Shown here: piece after piece, positions 8,385 to 17,828 of the stretch
How positions within the stretch are numbered: the first letter of the stretch is position 1
Layout: every line of letters starts with the position of its first letter
NCBI RefSeq assembly: GCF_016654015.1
Contig: NZ_JAEPWM010000003.1
Coordinates: 1-64,000 of the forward strand
Source of the DNA: Ramlibacter ginsenosidimutans
GTDB lineage: Bacteria > Pseudomonadota > Gammaproteobacteria > Burkholderiales > Burkholderiaceae_C
Length of the DNA: 64,000 nt
Reading direction: 5' to 3'
Notes under the pieces: generated by a model
Seen by the model: the letters and a program-made list of their open reading frames with translations, nothing else
Databases searched by the model: none
What the model was told of the DNA's origin: nothing
Position numbers and translations under genes: made by a program

Positions 8385-8990
8385 TCAGTACGGCGGCGCG
8401 AAGCCGTTGCGGCCCGCGCTGATGCGCGTGACCGTGGGTTGGCCGGCGATCTCCTGCGCCGTCAGCGAGACGGCGCTGCCCACCGTGAGCAGGCTGCGAT
8501 CGCCGGGGTGGAAGCTCACGATCGGCGTGCCTGGCGCCACCACGATCAGCTGCTCGCCGCCGGGATAGCGCAGGCGCAGGTGCTCGCCGTCCGGGGTGGC
8601 GGCGACGTCAGCGACCGTGGCATTGGTCATCGTGCCTTGTGGCACGAAGTCGAAGGGCCGGTGCCCTTCGCCCGTGCCGCGCATGGACTCGGGGAACAGC
8701 GTGACGGCGATCGCCTTCTGCGAGCCATCGGCCTGCGGGATGGCGCCCACCCCCACGAAGCTGCCAGCCTGGATGTCGGCCAGCTGCACCGGATAGACCT
8801 CGGTCACGCCGAGGTTGGATGCAATGGCCAGTTCCACGCGGTCGCCATTGCGCTGGCGCAGCACCAGCGTCGTGGGCGACAGCGCCTCCACGGTGCCGCG
8901 CAGGCGCACGCCGGCGCGGGCCTGTGCGAGCGCGCTGCTGCCGGCCACGGCCAGCATCACGAAGGCAAGCATTCGACGTCGGTTCGGCAT
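8385..8990 (-). CDS. Exported protein of unknown function, DUF5666-like
   Basis: 201 residues with a signal peptide (MPNRRRMLAFVMLAVAGSSALAQA). The mature part is beta-rich and contains RLRGTVEALSPTTLVLRQRN, which resembles the small OB-like repeats of DUF5666-type secreted proteins; this assignment is tentative. The ATG is two bases from the stop codon of the upstream histidine kinase gene, so the two are probably cotranscribed. The function is not known and may be envelope-related. Confidence 0.75.
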   Translation of the reverse strand: MPNRRRMLAFVMLAVAGSSALAQARAGVRLRGTVEALSPTTLVLRQRNGDRVELAIASNLGVTEVYPVQLADIQAGSFVGVGAIPQADGSQKAIAVTLFPESMRGTGEGHRPFDFVPQGTMTNATVADVAATPDGEHLRLRYPGGEQLIVVAPGTPIVSFHPGDRSLLTVGSAVSLTAQEIAGQPTVTRISAGRNGFAPPY

Positions 8991-8992
8991 CT

Positions 8993-11227
8993 TCAGGCTT
9001 TCTGTCGTTCCAGTCCCAGTTGCACGGCGTTCAGCAGGGCGTCCGGCGAGGCCGGCTTGACCAGGTGCTGCGCGAAGCCCGCGGACCGCGCTTTCTCCAC
9101 GTCCGCGGACGTGCCGTAACCCGTGAGCGCGACCATGTGGCAGTGGCTGCAATTGTGGTGCGCACGCACGCGCTGCGCCAGCTCGTAGCCACTCATGCCC
9201 GGCAGGCCGATGTCCAGCACCGCCACGTCGGGCCGGAAGGAGTCCAGCAAGGTGAGCGCGACGCCCGGATCGTAGGCCACCTTGACCTCGTAGCCGGAGA
9301 GCTCCAGCAGCGCCGCGGCGGTGTCGGCCGCATCGTGGTTGTCGTCCACCAGCAGGATGCGGCCCTTGCCGGCCGGCAAGGCGGCGGACCCGCGCGCCTG
9401 CGCGCTGGCCTCGGGCACAGCGATGGTGGGCAGGCGCACGACGAAGCAGCTGCCCCGGCCGGCGCCGCTGCTCGTGGCGGCCACGGTGCCGCCATGCATC
9501 TCCACCAGGCTGCGCACGATCGCCAGGCCCAGTCCCAGGCCGCCGCGCGCGCGGTCGCTCTCCTGCGGTGCCTGGTAGAACAGGTCGAAGATGTGCTCCA
9601 GCACGTCCGGCGGCATGCCGGTGCCGTCGTCCAGCACCGTGATCTCGGCCTGGTCGCCCTGGGCGCGCAGGCGCAGCGCGATGTGGCCTTCGGTGCCGGT
9701 GAACTTGATCGCGTTGCCCAGCAGGTTGTTCAGGACCTGCGCCAGCCGCACTTCGTCGCCCGACACCCACAGGTCCTCGGCATCGGGCGCGACGTCCACG
9801 TCCAGGCGGCGCAGTCCCAGCACCGGCTGCAGCGCCTCGGCCGCGTGCCGCACGAGGTTGGCCAGGCGCAGCGGCTGCACGCGCATGGCCAGCCGCTTGC
9901 CGGTGATGCGCGAGACGTCCAGCAGGTCGTCGACCAGCCGCTTCATGTGCGCGACCTGCCGCTCCATCACCTCGCGCTCGCCGCGCGTGGCGGGGTCGCC
10001 CTTGCGCGCCATGAGGTGCAGCGCGGTGGCCATGGGCGCGAGCGGGTTGCGCAACTCGTGCCCGAGCATGGCCAGGAATTCGTCCTTGCTGCGGCCCGCG
10101 TCCTCGGCGCGCCGCAGCGCCTCGGTCACGCGCGCCAGCAGCATCTCGCGTTCGGCTTCGGCCGCGCGCCGTTCGCGCGCGGCGCGTTCGCGGTCGGCCG
10201 AGGCGAGCTCCAGCGCTTCGCCCACGCGTTCCAGTTCCGCGATGCCCAGGGTGCCGACGTGCACGTGCTCGCCGTGGCCCAGCGTGCTCGCCGCCGCCTC
10301 CAGCCGCTCGATCGGCTCGCTGACGTCGCGCGCGAAGTGCCACGCGACGAAGGCAGCCAGCCCGAGCGATGCCAGCAGTCCCGCCGTGAAGGCTCCGACG
10401 ACGCCGAGCATGCCCCGTTCGGCATCCTCCACCGACAGGCCGGTGGCGATCACCCACTGTGAATTCGCCAGGCGCACGTAGCCGGTGCGGCTGCGCACGC
10501 CTTCGAGCGTGGTCGTGGTGCTCACGCCTTCCGCGTGGCCCTGGCGCAGCACCGACTCCAGCGAAGGCGAGGGCCGGGGCGAGCTGTTCAGCCGCGAGCG
10601 CGCCACGCGCTGCAGCTTCTGGTCGAACACGGCCACCACCGAGGTGTTCGGCAGGTGCTGGCGCTCCACCACGGAATTGATGCGTTCCACCGGAACGATC
10701 GCGGACAGCACGTACTGCAGCTGCCCGTCGACGGTGACCGGCACGCGCACGGCGAACGCGGGGCCGCGCCGGAAGCTCCCTTCGGCGACCGGTCCCACCG
10801 CCGGCTGGCCGGTCACGATCACGCGCTGCAGGCTCTCTGGCTCTACCGCCTGGGGGGCGGCTTCGTGCACATCGAGCGCGGAGCTTTGCAGCACCCGCCC
10901 TTTGGCGTCCGCCAGCGTGATGGTGCGCCAGCCTTGCCGCTGCGCGATGCGGGCCGCGAGCGCGTGGAACTCGTCCAGGCGTTGCGGCACGAGCTCGCCG
11001 GAAGCCGCCAGGCTCTGCAGGATCCCCGTCGTGGCCTCCAGTTCGGCGTCGACCGCGGTCGCCAGCGCCCGCGACATGGCCAGCGCGGCCTGCTGCGTGT
11101 CGTGCTCGCGCTCGCGGGACAGATAGGCGAGCACCATGACGGCCACCAGCGCCAGCGGCAGCAGCCCGCTGGCAGCCAGCAGGAACAGCCGGAAGCGCAG
11201 CGTACGGCCTGCGCCCTGGGCTTTCAT
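8993..11227 (-). CDS. Hybrid sensor histidine kinase with C-terminal receiver domain
   Basis: 744 residues. The order is a transmembrane helix (about 12-34), a roughly 250-residue periplasmic sensor of Cache type, a second helix ([20 protein letters not shown]), a HAMP/coiled-coil stretch rich in ERERR, HisKA with H in [17 protein letters not shown], HATPase with [11 protein letters not shown] and [12 protein letters not shown], then a receiver domain with DD in LLVDDNHDA, phospho-acceptor Asp in [10 protein letters not shown] and Lys in LVKPAS. It senses an extracytoplasmic signal and has no DNA-binding partner beside it. Its start overlaps the end of the GNAT gene by 4 bp. Confidence 0.92.
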   Translation of the reverse strand: MKAQGAGRTLRFRLFLLAASGLLPLALVAVMVLAYLSREREHDTQQAALAMSRALATAVDAELEATTGILQSLAASGELVPQRLDEFHALAARIAQRQGWRTITLADAKGRVLQSSALDVHEAAPQAVEPESLQRVIVTGQPAVGPVAEGSFRRGPAFAVRVPVTVDGQLQYVLSAIVPVERINSVVERQHLPNTSVVAVFDQKLQRVARSRLNSSPRPSPSLESVLRQGHAEGVSTTTTLEGVRSRTGYVRLANSQWVIATGLSVEDAERGMLGVVGAFTAGLLASLGLAAFVAWHFARDVSEPIERLEAAASTLGHGEHVHVGTLGIAELERVGEALELASADRERAARERRAAEAEREMLLARVTEALRRAEDAGRSKDEFLAMLGHELRNPLAPMATALHLMARKGDPATRGEREVMERQVAHMKRLVDDLLDVSRITGKRLAMRVQPLRLANLVRHAAEALQPVLGLRRLDVDVAPDAEDLWVSGDEVRLAQVLNNLLGNAIKFTGTEGHIALRLRAQGDQAEITVLDDGTGMPPDVLEHIFDLFYQAPQESDRARGGLGLGLAIVRSLVEMHGGTVAATSSGAGRGSCFVVRLPTIAVPEASAQARGSAALPAGKGRILLVDDNHDAADTAAALLELSGYEVKVAYDPGVALTLLDSFRPDVAVLDIGLPGMSGYELAQRVRAHHNCSHCHMVALTGYGTSADVEKARSAGFAQHLVKPASPDALLNAVQLGLERQKA

Positions 11228-11679
11228 CGCTGCCGGATGACGTAGCGGACGAAGCCGTCCGCGGTGGCAAAGCGGTCGTAAAGGCGGCGCGCCGTCGCGT
11301 TGTCCCCATGCGTGACCCAGTACAGGCGTGCCCAGCCCTCGGCGCGCATCGCATTGCGCAGCCACTCCAGCAGGGCCGAGCCGATGCCGCGCCCGCGCGC
11401 CGCGGGCCGCACGAACAGGTCCTCCAGGTAGCACACCGGCTGCGTCTCCCAGGTGTTCTCGTGGACGACGCAATTGGCGAAGCCGTAGACCTGGCCTTCG
11501 ACCTCGGCGACCACGCACATGATCTGCGAGTCGGGGTCGAGGATGCGCTTCCAGGTGCGGTCGGTGACCTCGGGGCCGACCTGCGCGTGGTAGAAGTCGC
11601 AGTAGCCCTTCCAGAGTTCGCGCCAGGCGGCTTCGTCGGAGGGCAGGGCGGCGCGGATCGTGCAGGGCGGGGTCGTCAC
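11224..11679 (-). CDS. GNAT-family N-acetyltransferase
   Basis: 151 residues with a GTG start (VTTPPCTIRAALPSDEAAW). The acetyl-CoA loop RPAARGRGIGSALLEWL is intact, preceded by CYLEDLFV. Sequence such as ATARRLYDRFATADGFVRY is typical of the small GNATs that resemble spermidine/diamine acetyltransferases. No ATG is available in a sensible position. Its 3' end overlaps the kinase start by 4 bp, so the two are coupled. The substrate is unknown. Confidence 0.88.
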   Translation of the reverse strand: MTTPPCTIRAALPSDEAAWRELWKGYCDFYHAQVGPEVTDRTWKRILDPDSQIMCVVAEVEGQVYGFANCVVHENTWETQPVCYLEDLFVRPAARGRGIGSALLEWLRNAMRAEGWARLYWVTHGDNATARRLYDRFATADGFVRYVIRQR

Positions 11680-11705
11680 CCGGTCATTGTGCCGCGCCGC
11701 CGGTT

Positions 11706-14700
11706 TCACAGCTGACGCGCAAGCAACACGGCGGCGTGCACGGCTTGGCGCTGCGCTCCGTCCTGGATCTGGTGCCGGCAGCTGGTGCCGTCGGCAACGA
11801 CGATGGCGTCGGGCGCGGACCGCACCGCCGGCAGCAGGCTGAGCTCGGCCATCTGCAGGGAGATGGCGTGGTGGCTGGCCTCGTAGCCGAAGCTGCCCGC
11901 CATGCCGCAGCAGCTCGACTCGATCAGTTGCGGCTGCGCCCCCGGGATGAGCTTCAGCACCTCCAGCACCGGCGTGACGGCGCCGAAAGCCTTCTGGTGG
12001 CAGTGGCCGTGCACCAGCAGCGGGCCAGCCAGCGGCTTCAACCTCTGCTTCAGTGCGTCCAGCCGGCCGGCAGACGCTTCGCGGGCGAGGAACTCCTCCA
12101 GCAGCAAGGACTGCTGCGCGAGCACCTGCGCCCGGTCGCCGAAGCCCATCGTGACCAGTTCGTCGCGGAAGGACAGCAGGCAGGACGGCTCGAGGCCGAC
12201 CACGGGAATGCCGCGCGCGGCGAGCGGATGCAGCGCATCCAGCAGCTCGGCGGCCTTGGCCTTCGCCTGGTCGACCATGCCGCTGGCGAGGTAGGTGCGG
12301 CCGCAGCACAGGTGCTTGCCGTCGGCGCCTTCCTTGCTCGCCACGTGCACGGTGTAGCCGGCGGCCTCCAGCACGGTGAGCGCGGCCTGCGCGTTCCCGG
12401 ACTCGAAGAAGCCGTTGAAGGTGTCGACGAACAGGACCACGGGACGCGCGGCGGCGAGCAACTGCTCGCGCGTCGCGCCGCGTGCGCCGCCGTTGAAGAA
12501 GTGGCGGCTGTGCCAGGTGGGCAGGCTGCGCTGCGCGGACAAGCCCAGCAGCTTCTCGCCCAGCATGGCCAGCAGCGGGCTGCGATTGCGCAGGTTCAGC
12601 AGGCCGGCGAAGCGGCTGGCCATAGCGGCGTAGTCGGGCAGCTTGGCGATCAGCCGGTCCTGGAGCGACCAGCCGCGGAAGCGCCCGTGTTCGTGGCGCG
12701 CCTCGATCTTCATGCGCGCCATGTCCACGCCGGTGGGGCAGTCGCGCTTGCAGCCCTTGCAGCTCACGCAGAGGTCGAACGCCGCGCGCACTTCCTCGCT
12801 CGCGAGGCCATCCGCGCCGAGCTGCCCGCTCAGCGCCAGGCGCAGCGTGTTGGCGCGCCCGCGCGTGAGGTGCTGCTCGTCGCGCGTGACGCGGTAGCTG
12901 GGACACATGGTGCCGGCGTCGAACTTGCGGCAGTGGCCGTTGTTGTTGCACATCTCCACGGCCTTGGCCAGGCCGCGGGCGGGATCGCCGCCCGTGCCCG
13001 GCGCCGTGACGCGCTCGGTCGCCGGGTCGTTCTGCACGTCCCACGCGCTCCAGTCCAGCGCCGGCTGCAGCGGGATCACCCGGTAGCTGGGTGGAAAGCG
13101 CATGAGGCGCGTGTCGTCCATGCGCGGCGGATTGACGATGCGCTGCGGCGAGAGCAGGTCCAGCGGATCGAACATGCGCTTGATCTCGCCGAAGGCCGCG
13201 TCGATCGCCGGACCGAACTGCCAGCGGATCCACTCGCCGCGGCACAGGCCGTCGCCGTGCTCGCCGCTGTACGCGCCCTTGTACTTGCGCACCAGCGCGG
13301 AGGCTTCCTCGGCGATCGCCCGCATCGCGGGCGCGCCATTGCGCCGCATGTCCAGGATGGGCCGCACGTGCAGCGTGCCCACCGATGCGTGCGCGTACCA
13401 GGTGCCTTTGGTGCCGTGCTTGCGGAACACCTGCGTGAGCGCGTCGGTGTATTCGGCCAGCGACTCCAGCGGCACGGCGCAGTCCTCGATGAAGGAGACC
13501 GGTTTGCCGTCCCCCTTGAGGCTCATCATGATGTTGAGGCCGGCCTTGCGCACTTCCCACAAGGCCTTCTGCGGGCCTTCGTCGGGCATCAGCACCACCG
13601 AGCCGGGCAGGCCCAGGTCGCCCATCAGCTCCTCGAGCTGCGTGAGCTTGCGCAAGAGCGCGGCGCGGTCGCTGCCCGCGAACTCCACCAGCAGCACGGC
13701 GTCCGGCTGGCCGATGAGCGCGGAGCGTACCGTGGGCGCGAACGCCGGGTTCTGCAGCGACAGCTCGATCATCGTGCGGTCGACCAGTTCGACCGCGGTC
13801 AGCGTGCCGTCGCCCCCCAGCTTCACGATGTGCTGGGCCGAGTCCATCGCCTTGTAGAAGGTCGGGAAGTTCACCACGCCCAGCACCTTGGCGCGCGGCA
13901 GCTCCGACAGGCGCAGCTGCAGGCTGCGCGTGAGGGCCAGCGTGCCTTCGCTGCCCACCAGCAGGTGCGCCAGGTTGACGCTGCCGTCGGCGGTGTAGGG
14001 CCGCTCGTTCTGGTTGTGGAAGATGTCGAGGTTGTAGCCGGCCACGCGGCGCAGCACCTTGGGCCAGCGGGACTCGATCTCCGGGCGCAGCGTCCAGGCG
14101 AGTTCGCGCACGCGTTCGCCGAAAGCGCGCACCGCGCCGCTCGCCTCGTCGAAGCGGCCGAAGCGGTGCAGCTCGCCGTCGGAGGTCCACGCCTCGGCGC
14201 CCAGCACGTTGTGCACCATGTTGCCGTAGGCGATGCTGCGGCTGCCGCAGGAGTTGTTGCCCGCCATGCCGCCCAACGTGGCCTGCGCCGCGGTCGACAC
14301 GTCGACGGGATACCACAGGCCGGTCTTCTTCAGCTGCGCGTTGAGGTGGTCCAGCACGATGCCGGGCTCCACCGTGGCGGTGCGCTTCTCGGCGTCCACC
14401 TCCAGCACCTGGCGCACGTGCTTGGAGAAATCGATCACGAGGCCCGCGCCCACCGTCTGGCCGCACTGGCTGGTGCCGCCGCCGCGCGGGACGACGGGCA
14501 CGTGCAGGTCACGGCAGATGTCGAGGGCGATGCGAGCGTCTTCGGCCGTCTTGGGCACGAACACGCCGATCGGCGTCACCTGGTAGATCGACGCGTCGGT
14601 GGCATAGCGGCCGCGGTCGGCGGCCGAGAACAGCACCTCGCCGCGCGTTTCGCTCGCGAGCCGCTGCGCCAGCCGGCCGGCAACCTCGTTGCTGGCGCGC

Positions 14701-14765
14701 GCGACGCTGTCATAGGCGCTGCCGGATCGCGCGGGGCCGACAGCGATGGGGATGCGCGCGTTCAT
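11706..14765 (-). CDS. ydiJ: FAD-linked oxidase fused to (Fe-S) domain, YdiJ-like D-2-hydroxyacid (2-hydroxyglutarate) dehydrogenase
   Basis: 1019 residues, close to E. coli YdiJ. The N-terminal half is an FAD-binding PCMH domain (VPRGGGTSQCGQTVGAGLVI; LGGMAGNNSCGSRSI). The middle carries the FAD-oxidase C domain. The C-terminal half has ferredoxin cysteines CVSCKGCKRDCPTGVDMARM and two CCG-type segments (HLCCGRTYLASG; LIESSCCGMAGSFGYEA). It oxidises a D-2-hydroxy acid, passing electrons through Fe-S centres to the respiratory chain. Start MNARIPIAVG overlaps the GntR gene by 4 bp. The opposite strand holds a 1082-codon open frame that is a composition shadow. Confidence 0.92.
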   Translation of the reverse strand: MNARIPIAVGPARSGSAYDSVARASNEVAGRLAQRLASETRGEVLFSAADRGRYATDASIYQVTPIGVFVPKTAEDARIALDICRDLHVPVVPRGGGTSQCGQTVGAGLVIDFSKHVRQVLEVDAEKRTATVEPGIVLDHLNAQLKKTGLWYPVDVSTAAQATLGGMAGNNSCGSRSIAYGNMVHNVLGAEAWTSDGELHRFGRFDEASGAVRAFGERVRELAWTLRPEIESRWPKVLRRVAGYNLDIFHNQNERPYTADGSVNLAHLLVGSEGTLALTRSLQLRLSELPRAKVLGVVNFPTFYKAMDSAQHIVKLGGDGTLTAVELVDRTMIELSLQNPAFAPTVRSALIGQPDAVLLVEFAGSDRAALLRKLTQLEELMGDLGLPGSVVLMPDEGPQKALWEVRKAGLNIMMSLKGDGKPVSFIEDCAVPLESLAEYTDALTQVFRKHGTKGTWYAHASVGTLHVRPILDMRRNGAPAMRAIAEEASALVRKYKGAYSGEHGDGLCRGEWIRWQFGPAIDAAFGEIKRMFDPLDLLSPQRIVNPPRMDDTRLMRFPPSYRVIPLQPALDWSAWDVQNDPATERVTAPGTGGDPARGLAKAVEMCNNNGHCRKFDAGTMCPSYRVTRDEQHLTRGRANTLRLALSGQLGADGLASEEVRAAFDLCVSCKGCKRDCPTGVDMARMKIEARHEHGRFRGWSLQDRLIAKLPDYAAMASRFAGLLNLRNRSPLLAMLGEKLLGLSAQRSLPTWHSRHFFNGGARGATREQLLAAARPVVLFVDTFNGFFESGNAQAALTVLEAAGYTVHVASKEGADGKHLCCGRTYLASGMVDQAKAKAAELLDALHPLAARGIPVVGLEPSCLLSFRDELVTMGFGDRAQVLAQQSLLLEEFLAREASAGRLDALKQRLKPLAGPLLVHGHCHQKAFGAVTPVLEVLKLIPGAQPQLIESSCCGMAGSFGYEASHHAISLQMAELSLLPAVRSAPDAIVVADGTSCRHQIQDGAQRQAVHAAVLLARQL

Positions 14766-15448
14766 GCGGCGCCCTGCTTCTTCGCTTCCTCGCGCAGCTG
14801 CTCCAGCACCACGTCGCGCTTGTTGCGCAGGTGCGCCTGCAACACGTCGCGCATCGCCGCGCCGTCGTGCGCGGCCAGGGCCTCGATCATCTTTTCGTGT
14901 TCCTTCACGGCGCGCTTCCATTTCTCGCCGTCCTGGTTGGAGCGGAAGCGCAGGGCCTGCAGGCGGGCGTTGACCTGCTGGTAGACCTGCGAGAGCACCG
15001 GGTTCTTGGCGGCGGCGCTGATGGCGGCGTGGATGCGCGCGTTGAGCTGGTAATAGCCGGAGAGGTCGCGCCGCGTGTAGGTGGCCATCATCTCGAACTG
15101 CATGGCCTGGATCTCGGCCAGTTCCGCCGGCGTGATGCGTTGCGCGGCCAGCTCGCCGGTCATGCCTTCCAGCCCCGCCATCACCTCGAAGGTGTTCAGG
15201 ATGTCGGCCTCGCCCAGGGACACGGCGATGGCGCCGCGGTGCGGCAGCAGTTCGACCAGGCCCTCGGCCGCGAGCATCTTGATGGCCTCGCGCAACGGGG
15301 TGCGCGACACGTGGAGGAGCTCGGAGAGCTCGCGCTCATTGAGCTTGGCGCCGGGGGCGATGCGGCCTTCGACCAGCATCTGGCGCAGGCGCTGCGCCAC
15401 CTGCTCGTGCAGGGCGGCGCGCGGGATGGAGATCACTTCCGCTGTCAT
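14762..15448 (-). CDS. GntR-family transcriptional regulator, FCD subfamily
   Basis: 228 residues. The N-terminal winged helix (LHEQVAQRLRQMLVEGRIAPGAKLNERELSELL in part, then SRTPLREAIKMLAAEGLVE) is the GntR signature, and a helical FCD ligand domain follows. It is coupled to the YdiJ-like gene and divergent from the aminotransferase operon. A TTTTGTATGCAAA element is present just upstream of its start and again at the promoter of the divergent operon, so it probably represses both until a hydroxy/keto acid binds. Confidence 0.92.
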   Translation of the reverse strand: MTAEVISIPRAALHEQVAQRLRQMLVEGRIAPGAKLNERELSELLHVSRTPLREAIKMLAAEGLVELLPHRGAIAVSLGEADILNTFEVMAGLEGMTGELAAQRITPAELAEIQAMQFEMMATYTRRDLSGYYQLNARIHAAISAAAKNPVLSQVYQQVNARLQALRFRSNQDGEKWKRAVKEHEKMIEALAAHDGAAMRDVLQAHLRNKRDVVLEQLREEAKKQGAA

Positions 15449-15455
15449 TCCGCCA

Positions 15456-15468
15456 TTTTGTATGCAAA
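15456..15468. promoter_or_regulatory. GntR operator copy 1
   Basis: TTTTGTATGCAAA, containing the near-palindrome TTTG-YA-TR-CAAA, starts 8 bp upstream of the GntR start codon. The same 13 bases recur at 15519-15531, 63 bp (about six helical turns) away. Confidence 0.65.
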
Positions 15469-15506
15469 CTTATCGCGCCACAAGGGAATTCCTTAGAGGT
15501 AAATGC

Positions 15507-15535
15507 TTGACATGGGAATTTTGTATGCAAAAAAT
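15507..15535 (+). promoter_or_regulatory. Promoter of the aminotransferase operon overlapping the second GntR operator
   Basis: TTGACA (15507-15512) is a perfect -35. A 17-bp spacer leads to AAAAAT (15530-15535), a fair -10. The operator TTTTGTATGCAAA at 15519-15531 fills the spacer and part of the -10, a position where binding would block RNA polymerase. Confidence 0.6.
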
Positions 15536-15563
15536 GGGTGACTCTTCCAACTGCCTGCCTGCC

Positions 15564-16793
15564 ATGGTCACGCTCGACTTCCATCCCACCGGCCGCCACT
15601 TCCTGCAGATCCCCGGGCCGTCGCCGGTGCCCGATCGCATCCTGCGGGCCATGAGCCTGCCCACCATCGACCATCGCGGCCCGGAGTTCGGCGTGCTGGG
15701 CCTGCGCGTGCTCAAGGGCATGCAGAAGATCTTCCAGACCAGGCACCCCGTGGTGATCTATCCCGCGTCCGGCACCGGCGCCTGGGAAGCGGCGCTCGCC
15801 AACACCATGAGTCCCGGCGACCACGTGCTGATGTACGAGACCGGCCACTTCGCCGCGCTGTGGCAGAAGATGGCCACGCGCCTGGGCGTGAAGACCGAGT
15901 TCCTGGGCCTGCCCGGTGTCGAGGGCTGGCGCAAGGGCGTGCAGGCGCAGCTGATCGAGGAGCGGCTGAAGGCCGACACGGCGCATGCGATCAAGGCCGT
16001 GTGCGTGGTCCACAACGAGACCTCCACCGGCGCGACCAGCAACATCCTGGCCGTGCGCCGCGCCATCGATGCCGCCAAGCATCCCGCGCTGCTGATGGTC
16101 GACTCGATCTCGGGCCTCGCCTCGGCCGAATACAAGCACGACGAGTGGGGCGTGGACGTCACCGTCAGCGGCTCGCAGAAGGGCCTGATGCTGCCGCCCG
16201 GCATCAGCTTCAATGCGCTCTCGCCCAAGGCGATCGAGGCGAGCAAGACCGCGAAGCTGCCCAAGTCCTTCTGGGCCTGGGACGAGATCCTCGAGATGAA
16301 CAAGACGGGCTACTGGCCCTACACGCCCAACACCAACCTGCTGTATGGCCTGGCCGAAGCCATCGACATGCTGCTGGAGCCGGCCTTCGGCGGCCTGGAT
16401 GGCGTGTTCGCGCGCCACCGCCGCTGGGGCGAAGGCGTGCGCAGCGCCGTGCGGGCCTGGGGCCTGGAGATCCAGTGCAGCGAGGCCGCGAGCCAGTCGC
16501 CCGTGCTGACCGGCGTGATCATGCCCGAGGGCGTGGACGCCGACGCCGTGCGCAAGCTGATCTACGAACGCTTCGACCTCTCGCTGGGCACCGGCCTGGG
16601 CAAGGTGAAGGGCCGCATGTTCCGCATCGGCCACCTCGGCGACTGCAACGACCTCACGCTGATGGCCGCGCTCTCGGGCTGCGAGATGGGCCTGAAGCTC
16701 TCCGGCGTCAAGCTCGCCGGCTCGGGCGTCGCGGCGGCCATGGAGTATTTCGCCGGCCACCCGGCGCCCGTCGCCCTGCGCAAGGCGGCCTGA
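15564..16793 (+). CDS. Class V aminotransferase, serine-glyoxylate/alanine-glyoxylate transaminase family
   Basis: 409 residues from the ATG at MVTLDFHPTG. LQIPGPSPVPDRIL at the N-terminus is the SGAT signature. VDSISGLASAEYKHDEWGVD supplies the PLP-pyridine Asp, and TVSGSQKGLMLPPGI carries the PLP lysine. An ATG 30 bp upstream (MGDSSNCLPA) is in frame but lies where the transcript would begin if the promoter at 15507 is used. First gene of an operon with a Bug receptor, CoA transferase and enoyl-CoA hydratase. The amino donor is unknown; glyoxylate as acceptor is the family norm. Confidence 0.88.
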   Translation: MVTLDFHPTGRHFLQIPGPSPVPDRILRAMSLPTIDHRGPEFGVLGLRVLKGMQKIFQTRHPVVIYPASGTGAWEAALANTMSPGDHVLMYETGHFAALWQKMATRLGVKTEFLGLPGVEGWRKGVQAQLIEERLKADTAHAIKAVCVVHNETSTGATSNILAVRRAIDAAKHPALLMVDSISGLASAEYKHDEWGVDVTVSGSQKGLMLPPGISFNALSPKAIEASKTAKLPKSFWAWDEILEMNKTGYWPYTPNTNLLYGLAEAIDMLLEPAFGGLDGVFARHRRWGEGVRSAVRAWGLEIQCSEAASQSPVLTGVIMPEGVDADAVRKLIYERFDLSLGTGLGKVKGRMFRIGHLGDCNDLTLMAALSGCEMGLKLSGVKLAGSGVAAAMEYFAGHPAPVALRKAA

Positions 16794-16853
16794 TCGTTCC
16801 CGGCGGGGTGGCCACATGCGATCCCGGTTTGTTTGACCAGCAGTAACCTCAAC

Positions 16854-17828
16854 ATGCAACGCAGAACCTTCATCAGCAGCATGGCCGCCGGCGCGGCCTC
16901 GGTCGCCGTTCCCATGGCGCGCGCGCAGAGCCTGCCCACGCAGACGGTGCGCATCATCGTCGGCTTCGCTCCCGGCGGCGGCACGGACCTGCTGGCCCGC
17001 GTCATCGGCCAGAAGCTCCAGGAGATGTGGAACACCACGGTGGTGGTGGAGAACAAGGCGGGTGCGTCCGGCGCCATCGCCGCCGACTACGTTGCGCGCC
17101 AGCCGGGGGACGGCACGGTGCTGCACATGGCGCACATCAACAGCCACGCGATCGTGCCGAACCTGCAGAAGGTCAACTACGACCCGATCAGGGACTTCCA
17201 GCCGATCGCGCTGGTGGGCGTGACGCCCAACCTGCTGATCTGCGGCCAGATGCAGCCGGCCAAGACCGTGCATGACCTGGTGGCGCTGTGCAAGGCCAAC
17301 CCCGGCAAGATCTCGTTCGGTTCGGCGGGCACCGGCTCCGCGCAGCACCTGGCGCTGGAGATGTTCATGCTGCAGGCCGGCGTGAAGGCGATCCACGTGC
17401 CGTACAAGGGCTCCGGCCCCATGCTGACCGACCTGATCGGCGGGCAAGTGCAATACAGCTTCGACACGATGACGGCCGCGACGCCGCACGTGAAGAGCGG
17501 CAAGGCCGTCGCGATCGCGCAGACGCGCCTGAAGCGCGCGGCCGGGCACCCGAACGTGCCGACGATGGCCGAGTCGGGCTTCCCCGGCTTCGAGGCGACC
17601 ACCTGGTACGGCCTGGTCGGCCCCGCGAAGATGAGCCCCGCGCTCGCCAAGCGCATGAACGAGGACGTGAACAAGGCGCTGGTCATGCCCGACGTGATCG
17701 AGAAGCTCGACGCTTCCGGCGCGGAAGACGGTGGCGGCTCGCCGGAGAAGTTCGCCGAGTTCATGCGCACCGAGCAGGTCAAGTGGGCCCGCGTGATCAA
17801 GCAGGCCGGCGTGAAGCCGGAGGCATGA
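16854..17828 (+). CDS. Bug/TctC-type tripartite transporter substrate-binding protein
   Basis: 324 residues. The signal MQRRTFISSMAAGAASVAVPMARAQS has a twin-arginine-like RRTF followed by a hydrophobic stretch, so Tat export is possible. VRIIVGFAPGGGTDLLARVI and HVPYKGSGPMLTDLIGGQV are Bug hallmarks. The stop overlaps the start of the CoA-transferase gene (ATGA), so translation is coupled. It probably captures the acid that is activated by the next gene product. Confidence 0.92.
   Translation: MQRRTFISSMAAGAASVAVPMARAQSLPTQTVRIIVGFAPGGGTDLLARVIGQKLQEMWNTTVVVENKAGASGAIAADYVARQPGDGTVLHMAHINSHAIVPNLQKVNYDPIRDFQPIALVGVTPNLLICGQMQPAKTVHDLVALCKANPGKISFGSAGTGSAQHLALEMFMLQAGVKAIHVPYKGSGPMLTDLIGGQVQYSFDTMTAATPHVKSGKAVAIAQTRLKRAAGHPNVPTMAESGFPGFEATTWYGLVGPAKMSPALAKRMNEDVNKALVMPDVIEKLDASGAEDGGGSPEKFAEFMRTEQVKWARVIKQAGVKPEA

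Noticed and set aside
11736..14984. A 1082-codon open frame on the plus strand opposite the YdiJ-like gene
   Set aside because: Product is His/Arg/Gln-rich low-complexity typical of antisense frames in high-GC DNA; the minus strand encodes a complete conserved enzyme.
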